The translations under genes were made by a program, and so were the position numbers. The notes beneath the pieces were generated by a model that saw only the letters and a program-made list of their open reading frames with translations, made no database searches and was not told the origin of the DNA. A DNA stretch of 64,000 bases from Dokdonella immobilis (lineage in GTDB: Bacteria; Pseudomonadota; Gammaproteobacteria; Xanthomonadales; Rhodanobacteraceae), in NCBI RefSeq assembly GCF_900115085.1, contig NZ_FOVF01000027.1:2103-66102 (forward strand), read 5' to 3'. Below are positions 60,487 to 64,000 of the stretch, piece after piece (within the stretch, counting starts at the first letter, position 1; each line of letters opens with the position of its first letter).

Positions 60487-62025
60487 CTAGTCGAAGCCCG
60501 ACATGAAGATGCGATCGGCTGAGAGCACCACCTGCACCGCATCCACACGCGCGCTACCGGCGCTGCCATTGCTGAACTGGATCAGGATCTCGCCGTTGCC
60601 AACATCGATGTCGTAGTGCTTGATCAGGGCTGTGTCGAGCCCGGCTTCGGCCGCGATATCGAATTCCTGCAGGCGCGGCACGCCCTGGATCGAGACATTG
60701 AAGCGGCGCTGACCGACCGCGCTGTTGTAGGTCTCGGCGAAGTGCAGATCAATCCCGTATCGGCCGTTGGCAACCGGGATGCGGTAGGCGAAATTGCCCC
60801 AGCGCCAGCTATTGTAGAGTGCATCATCAATCGTGTTGGCGACTGCATGCGAGGAGACCTGCGTGCTGCCGCCCTCGAACGCGGTATCCGCTACGAAGGC
60901 CGTTCCATCCGCTGCAGCATAAGCAGAACCGGCCGAATTGATCGCGATCACGGTGTCGCCCGGCCCAGGTATGACTTCGACGCGATTGACTCGCAGGCTG
61001 GCGTTGATCGTGGTCGCGCCGCCATAGGGCGCGTAGTAGCTGCTGCCGGTGGCAGTCACGCGCAGATCGTTGATACCCATGCCGAGGCTGATCAAGGGCG
61101 TGTTCCACAGCGTCGTGCCGCTGGCCGCGCCGCTGGCCCCGTTGCGCACCGACCAGTCGACGCCCGATATTGATTGCCCGGCATTGTCGACCACGCCGGA
61201 GGCGACGATCTGGTCGAGATCCGTCGTCCACGAAGCTTCGGTCGTTGGTTGCTCGATGCGCACCACCGGTGGCGTGGTCAGGCTCGGCTGGCCACGGTGC
61301 TGGGCCATCATCCACGCGAACAGCAAGGGCGTGGCATAGGCGTTCTGCCAGATGCCATGTCCGCCCGTCGCGTATTCGGTGTAGATCACCCGGGCATTGG
61401 CATCACGCAGGGCGTTGACCTGGTTGCGCGATCCGGCGACGCCGACGGTGCCGTCGTTGGCCGCGTGGAAATACCAGAATGGAATCGCGTTGAGCGGAGT
61501 CGCCGATCCGCCACCATAGCCAGACATCGGCACCGCGCTGGCGAAACGGTCGGGCCGGTTCTTGACGAACTCCCAGGTGCCGTTGCCGCCCATCGACAGG
61601 CCGGTCACATGGACGCGATTCGCGTCGATGTTGAACTCGGCCGCGATGCGATCGAGCATGGTGTTGAGCTGCACCAGCGATTCCGCGATCCCCCAGCAAC
61701 TGCTGTTGCTTGGACACTGCGGCGCCGACATGAAGGTCGGCTGCAGGGCGAGGTTGGCATCGCTGACCAGCTTCATCGCGCCGTTCGCGTTGTTGTTGAG
61801 CTGTGCGGTGTTGTTAGTGCCGGCTTCGCCTGCACCATGCAGGAACACGATCAGCGGATAGCTTTGCGCCGCGTTGTAGCCCGGTGGCACAAAGATGCGG
61901 TAGGGCATGCCGGTGCCGTCGTCGGCCGTGTTGCGGAACAGGAAATCCGCGGGAACCGCTGCCGCCGCCAAGCCGCTGCCGCCCAGGGCGAGCAGGAGGA
62001 TCAGTCTTGCGAGCTGCTTGAACAT
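60487..62025 (-). CDS. Secreted esterase with malectin-like domain
   Basis: 512 residues from the ATG at 62025. The signal peptide is about 1-23. Residues about 25-240 are an alpha/beta-hydrolase of the PHB depolymerase/feruloyl esterase type (Dienelactone hydrolase-like): oxyanion region FLHGAGEAG, nucleophile Ser144 in GLSMGG, Asp191 in HAANDGTV and His223 in GGHGIW. An Ig-like linker (about 250-355) precedes a malectin-type carbohydrate-binding domain (about 365-500, YGIDLHFAETY... VNIQG-like FNVSIQGV). The protein ends IFMSGFD, a variant of the F-x-D-G-F-E tail. Probable extracellular esterase acting on plant or polymer substrates. Confidence 0.83.
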   Translation of the reverse strand: MFKQLARLILLLALGGSGLAAAAVPADFLFRNTADDGTGMPYRIFVPPGYNAAQSYPLIVFLHGAGEAGTNNTAQLNNNANGAMKLVSDANLALQPTFMSAPQCPSNSSCWGIAESLVQLNTMLDRIAAEFNIDANRVHVTGLSMGGNGTWEFVKNRPDRFASAVPMSGYGGGSATPLNAIPFWYFHAANDGTVGVAGSRNQVNALRDANARVIYTEYATGGHGIWQNAYATPLLFAWMMAQHRGQPSLTTPPVVRIEQPTTEASWTTDLDQIVASGVVDNAGQSISGVDWSVRNGASGAASGTTLWNTPLISLGMGINDLRVTATGSSYYAPYGGATTINASLRVNRVEVIPGPGDTVIAINSAGSAYAAADGTAFVADTAFEGGSTQVSSHAVANTIDDALYNSWRWGNFAYRIPVANGRYGIDLHFAETYNSAVGQRRFNVSIQGVPRLQEFDIAAEAGLDTALIKHYDIDVGNGEILIQFSNGSAGSARVDAVQVVLSADRIFMSGFD

Positions 62026-62160
62026 GCTACCTCCTGCCGCTTCCCAAACCCGATCATAGGCCGGCCCGCTGCCATTCTTGGTGACCACGCGCACATGTCG
62101 AAGCTTTCCCGATCATCCCGGAAAAAATGCAAAACAGGTGCTTTCTGTTATCCAGGAAGA

Positions 62161-62200
62161 ATCCGTTCGCCCTGAGCGTAGCGCAGCGAAGTCGAAGGGC
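62161..62200. repeat. Dispersed repeat, copy 1
   Basis: Starts ATCCGTTCGCCCTGAGCGTA and ends GTCGAAGGGC. It is an imperfect palindrome. The same unit occurs at 62253-62291 (direct) and about 60268-60304 (inverted). Such sequences are common in intergenic DNA of several proteobacteria; the function is unknown. Confidence 0.7.
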
Positions 62201-62252
62201 ATTCTCCAGTTCTCCGTGCCACTTCAGCTACATCCCACCCGATACCAAAAAC

Positions 62253-62291
62253 ATCCGTTCGCCCTGAGCGTAGCGCAGCGCAGTCGAAGGG
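62253..62291. repeat. Dispersed repeat, copy 2
   Basis: Differs from copy 1 by one base in the CAGCGCAGTCGAAGGG part and stands in direct orientation 92 bases away. Confidence 0.7.
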
Positions 62292-62487
62292 TGTCGGCCG
62301 AAAGTCCGAATCGCGAAAGCTCCTCGCGCTCCCTCCCACCGACGACAATCCCGTTCGAACCGCTGGCAGCAACAACGAACGACGATGACCGAACCCCCAG
62401 GACCTCACCCCCATGCCAGCGCCGTCGACGTTCACCGAGCCGCAGCGATGGCGTATCGTGACCGCTCGAAATCCCGGAGTCTGCCCG

Positions 62488-64000
62488 ATGAGTCCCTGCA
62501 TGCGCGTCGCCGTCCTGCTTTCAATGCTCGTTGCCGCCCAGCCGATCTGCGCCGCAGACCTGATGGTTGATCACGTCAATGGCTATACCCTCGACAGCAG
62601 CGGCAAGCTGCAACGCTTCGAAGCCCTGCTGGTCGATGACGGCAAGGTCGTGGCCACCGGCCGCCACGCTGACCTCATAAAGCGGGCCGGCGATGCATCC
62701 GTCATCGACGGCAAGGGCCGCACCCTGCTGCCCGGACTGATCGACGCACACGGCCACGTGATGGGCCTCGGTGCAATGAGCCTGCAGGCCGACCTGACCG
62801 GCACAACGACCCTCGACGAGGCGCTTGCAAGAGTGAAGAACTTTGCAGCAGGGCACGCCGACAGCCCCTGGGTACTCGGCCGCGGCTGGAACCAGGTCAC
62901 CTGGAAACTCGGTCGCTTCCCGACCGCCAGCGAGCTCGACGCGGTCGTTGCCGATCGACCCGCCCTGCTGAGTCGCGTCGACGGCCATGCGGCCTGGGCC
63001 AATACTGCGGCGATGCGGCTGGCCGGCATCGACCGCGATACGAAGGACCCCAGCGGCGGACGCATCGAGCGCGACGCCGAGGGCAACCCGACCGGCGTAT
63101 TCGTCGATGGCGCCATCGATCTGATCGCGAACCGGGTGCCCGAGCCGACGCCCACACAACGCGAACAGGCGCTGACCGAAGCCCTTAAACAGATGGCCAG
63201 TGTCGGCCTGACCGGCGTCGCCGATGCCGGCATCGACCGGCAGACCTATGCCCTCTACCGCCAATTCGCCGACCAGGGCAAGCTCAGCGCCCGCATCTAC
63301 GCAATGATCGGCGGCACCGGCGAAGACTTCGATGCCATCAGCAAGGATGGTCCGCTGATCGGCTACGGACGCGATTTCCTTACCGTGCGCAGCGTCAAGC
63401 TCTATGCGGACGGCGCGCTCGGCAGTCGCGGTGCCGCCCTGCTGACGCCGTATGCAGACGATCCGCACAACAGCGGCTTGCTGTTCAACACGCCCGAAGC
63501 GCTGACCGCGATGATCAGCAAGGCGCTGGGCAAGGGCTACCAGGTCTGCGTCCATGCGATCGGCGACAAGGCCAACCGCGAGGTACTCGACAGCTTCGCC
63601 GCCGCCTACAAGACGAGCGGCGGCAAGGACCTGCGCAACCGCATCGAGCATGCCCAGGTCGTCGCCCTCGACGACATCCCGCGATTCGTCGACCTCAACC
63701 TGATCGCCTCTATGCAGCCCACACACGCAACCTCGGACATGAACATGGCCGAAGACCGCGTTGGTCACGAGCGCATCAAGGGCGCCTACGCCTGGCAGCG
63801 CTTCCTTGAGCAGGGCACGAAGATCGCGGGTGGATCGGACTTCCCGGTCGAGTCGCCCAATCCATTCTTCGGATTACACGCCGCCGTCACCCGGCAGGAT
63901 CACGAAGGCCATCCGCCCGGCGGTTGGTACCCCGATCAGGCGCTCTCCATCACCGAAGCTCTGCGCGCCTTCACCCTCGATGCCGCCTACGCCGCACACC
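62488..64000 (+). CDS. Amidohydrolase (YtcJ/AepA-like), cut by window end
   Basis: 504 residues are visible; the frame stays open to the window edge. The ATG at 62488 has GGAG 8 bases upstream. The signal peptide is about 1-23 (LLSMLVAAQPICAAD). Amidohydrolase metal-binding motifs follow: DAHGHV (His88, His90), then the late VHAIGDKANREVLD, RIEHAQVV and GGSDFPVE with the catalytic Asp, the order of the YtcJ/AepA family. Only the last part of the barrel and the C-terminal strand domain should be missing. Periplasmic hydrolysis of an amide or urea-type substrate is likely; the substrate is unknown. Confidence 0.88.
   Translation, partial: MSPCMRVAVLLSMLVAAQPICAADLMVDHVNGYTLDSSGKLQRFEALLVDDGKVVATGRHADLIKRAGDASVIDGKGRTLLPGLIDAHGHVMGLGAMSLQADLTGTTTLDEALARVKNFAAGHADSPWVLGRGWNQVTWKLGRFPTASELDAVVADRPALLSRVDGHAAWANTAAMRLAGIDRDTKDPSGGRIERDAEGNPTGVFVDGAIDLIANRVPEPTPTQREQALTEALKQMASVGLTGVADAGIDRQTYALYRQFADQGKLSARIYAMIGGTGEDFDAISKDGPLIGYGRDFLTVRSVKLYADGALGSRGAALLTPYADDPHNSGLLFNTPEALTAMISKALGKGYQVCVHAIGDKANREVLDSFAAAYKTSGGKDLRNRIEHAQVVALDDIPRFVDLNLIASMQPTHATSDMNMAEDRVGHERIKGAYAWQRFLEQGTKIAGGSDFPVESPNPFFGLHAAVTRQDHEGHPPGGWYPDQALSITEALRAFTLDAAYAAH

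Larger units (their letters stand above)
62026..62487. other. Intergenic region with dispersed repeats
   Basis: 462 bases holding two near-identical copies of a 39- to 40-bp repeat (62161-62200 and 62253-62291). The promoter of the amidohydrolase gene should lie in the last 150 bases and that of the esterase gene in the first 100; neither has clear boxes. Confidence 0.45.

Overview
The window is GC-rich chromosomal DNA from a gammaproteobacterium, most likely of the order Lysobacterales (Xanthomonadales) and close to Rhodanobacteraceae/Dokdonella-type bacteria. The reasons are a convergent rpfC/rpfF-like pair (diffusible signal factor, DSF), REP-like palindromes of the type common in xanthomonads, many Ser/Thr kinases with TPR tails, tandem MacB/FtsX-type permeases, and several secreted proteins ending in an F-x-D-G-F-E-like tail. 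This placement is inference; no rRNA or tRNA gene is present to test it.

Region 1 (1-6 kb): a secreted beta-helix-like protein, an AbrB/MazE-Doc toxin-antitoxin pair with a palindromic operator, a glutathione S-transferase and a YdeI/DUF1905 protein. Region 2 (4.3-9.6 kb): a hybrid sensor kinase built like RpfC, convergent with an operon encoding an acyl carrier protein, a FabF-type ketosynthase and an RpfF-type DSF synthase; an EthD-like gene diverges from it. Region 3 (9.7-17.5 kb): a TonB-like protein, a DUF2975/Cro-type regulator pair, a 287-bp inverted-repeat element, a Ser/Thr kinase fused to a universal stress domain and encoded directly after a metallophosphoesterase, and a winged-helix/kinase/TPR protein. 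Region 4 (17.7-24.6 kb): a LytTR regulator coupled to an FG-GAP secreted protein, then two BNR-propeller secreted proteins.

Region 5 (24.9-31.6 kb) is the most unusual. It holds an acyltransferase of the lipid A (LPLAT) type with a C-terminal domain resembling a PqqD/RRE peptide-binding domain, a 46-residue Cys/Gly-rich peptide with a leader-like N-terminus, and an M50 membrane metalloprotease whose N-terminus also looks PqqD-like. An ECF sigma factor overlapping a Ser/Thr kinase-TPR gene follows. I read this as a candidate, possibly lipidated, RiPP (ribosomally made and modified peptide) system.

Region 6 (31.6-37 kb): a secreted Cys-rich protein, a bacterial metallothionein, a GGDEF cyclase overlapping a HAD phosphatase, two EF-hand paralogues, a DUF3309 peptide and the second copy of the inverted-repeat element. 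Region 7 (37.2-55.5 kb): an export system of one HlyD-like adaptor, two ABC ATPases and four MacB/FtsX permeases, followed by an NtrC-type regulator and, after a two-gene interruption (a membrane-tethered winged-helix regulator and a delta-60 repeat secreted protein), an NtrY-like kinase. A sigma-54 promoter and an upstream palindrome precede the adaptor gene, so the regulator probably controls the exporter. Region 8 (55.5-64 kb): a YjdF-like membrane protein, an S9 peptidase, a BON-domain protein, a GNAT acetyltransferase, a repeat-rich spacer, an esterase with a malectin-like domain, and the first 504 codons of an amidohydrolase cut by the window end.
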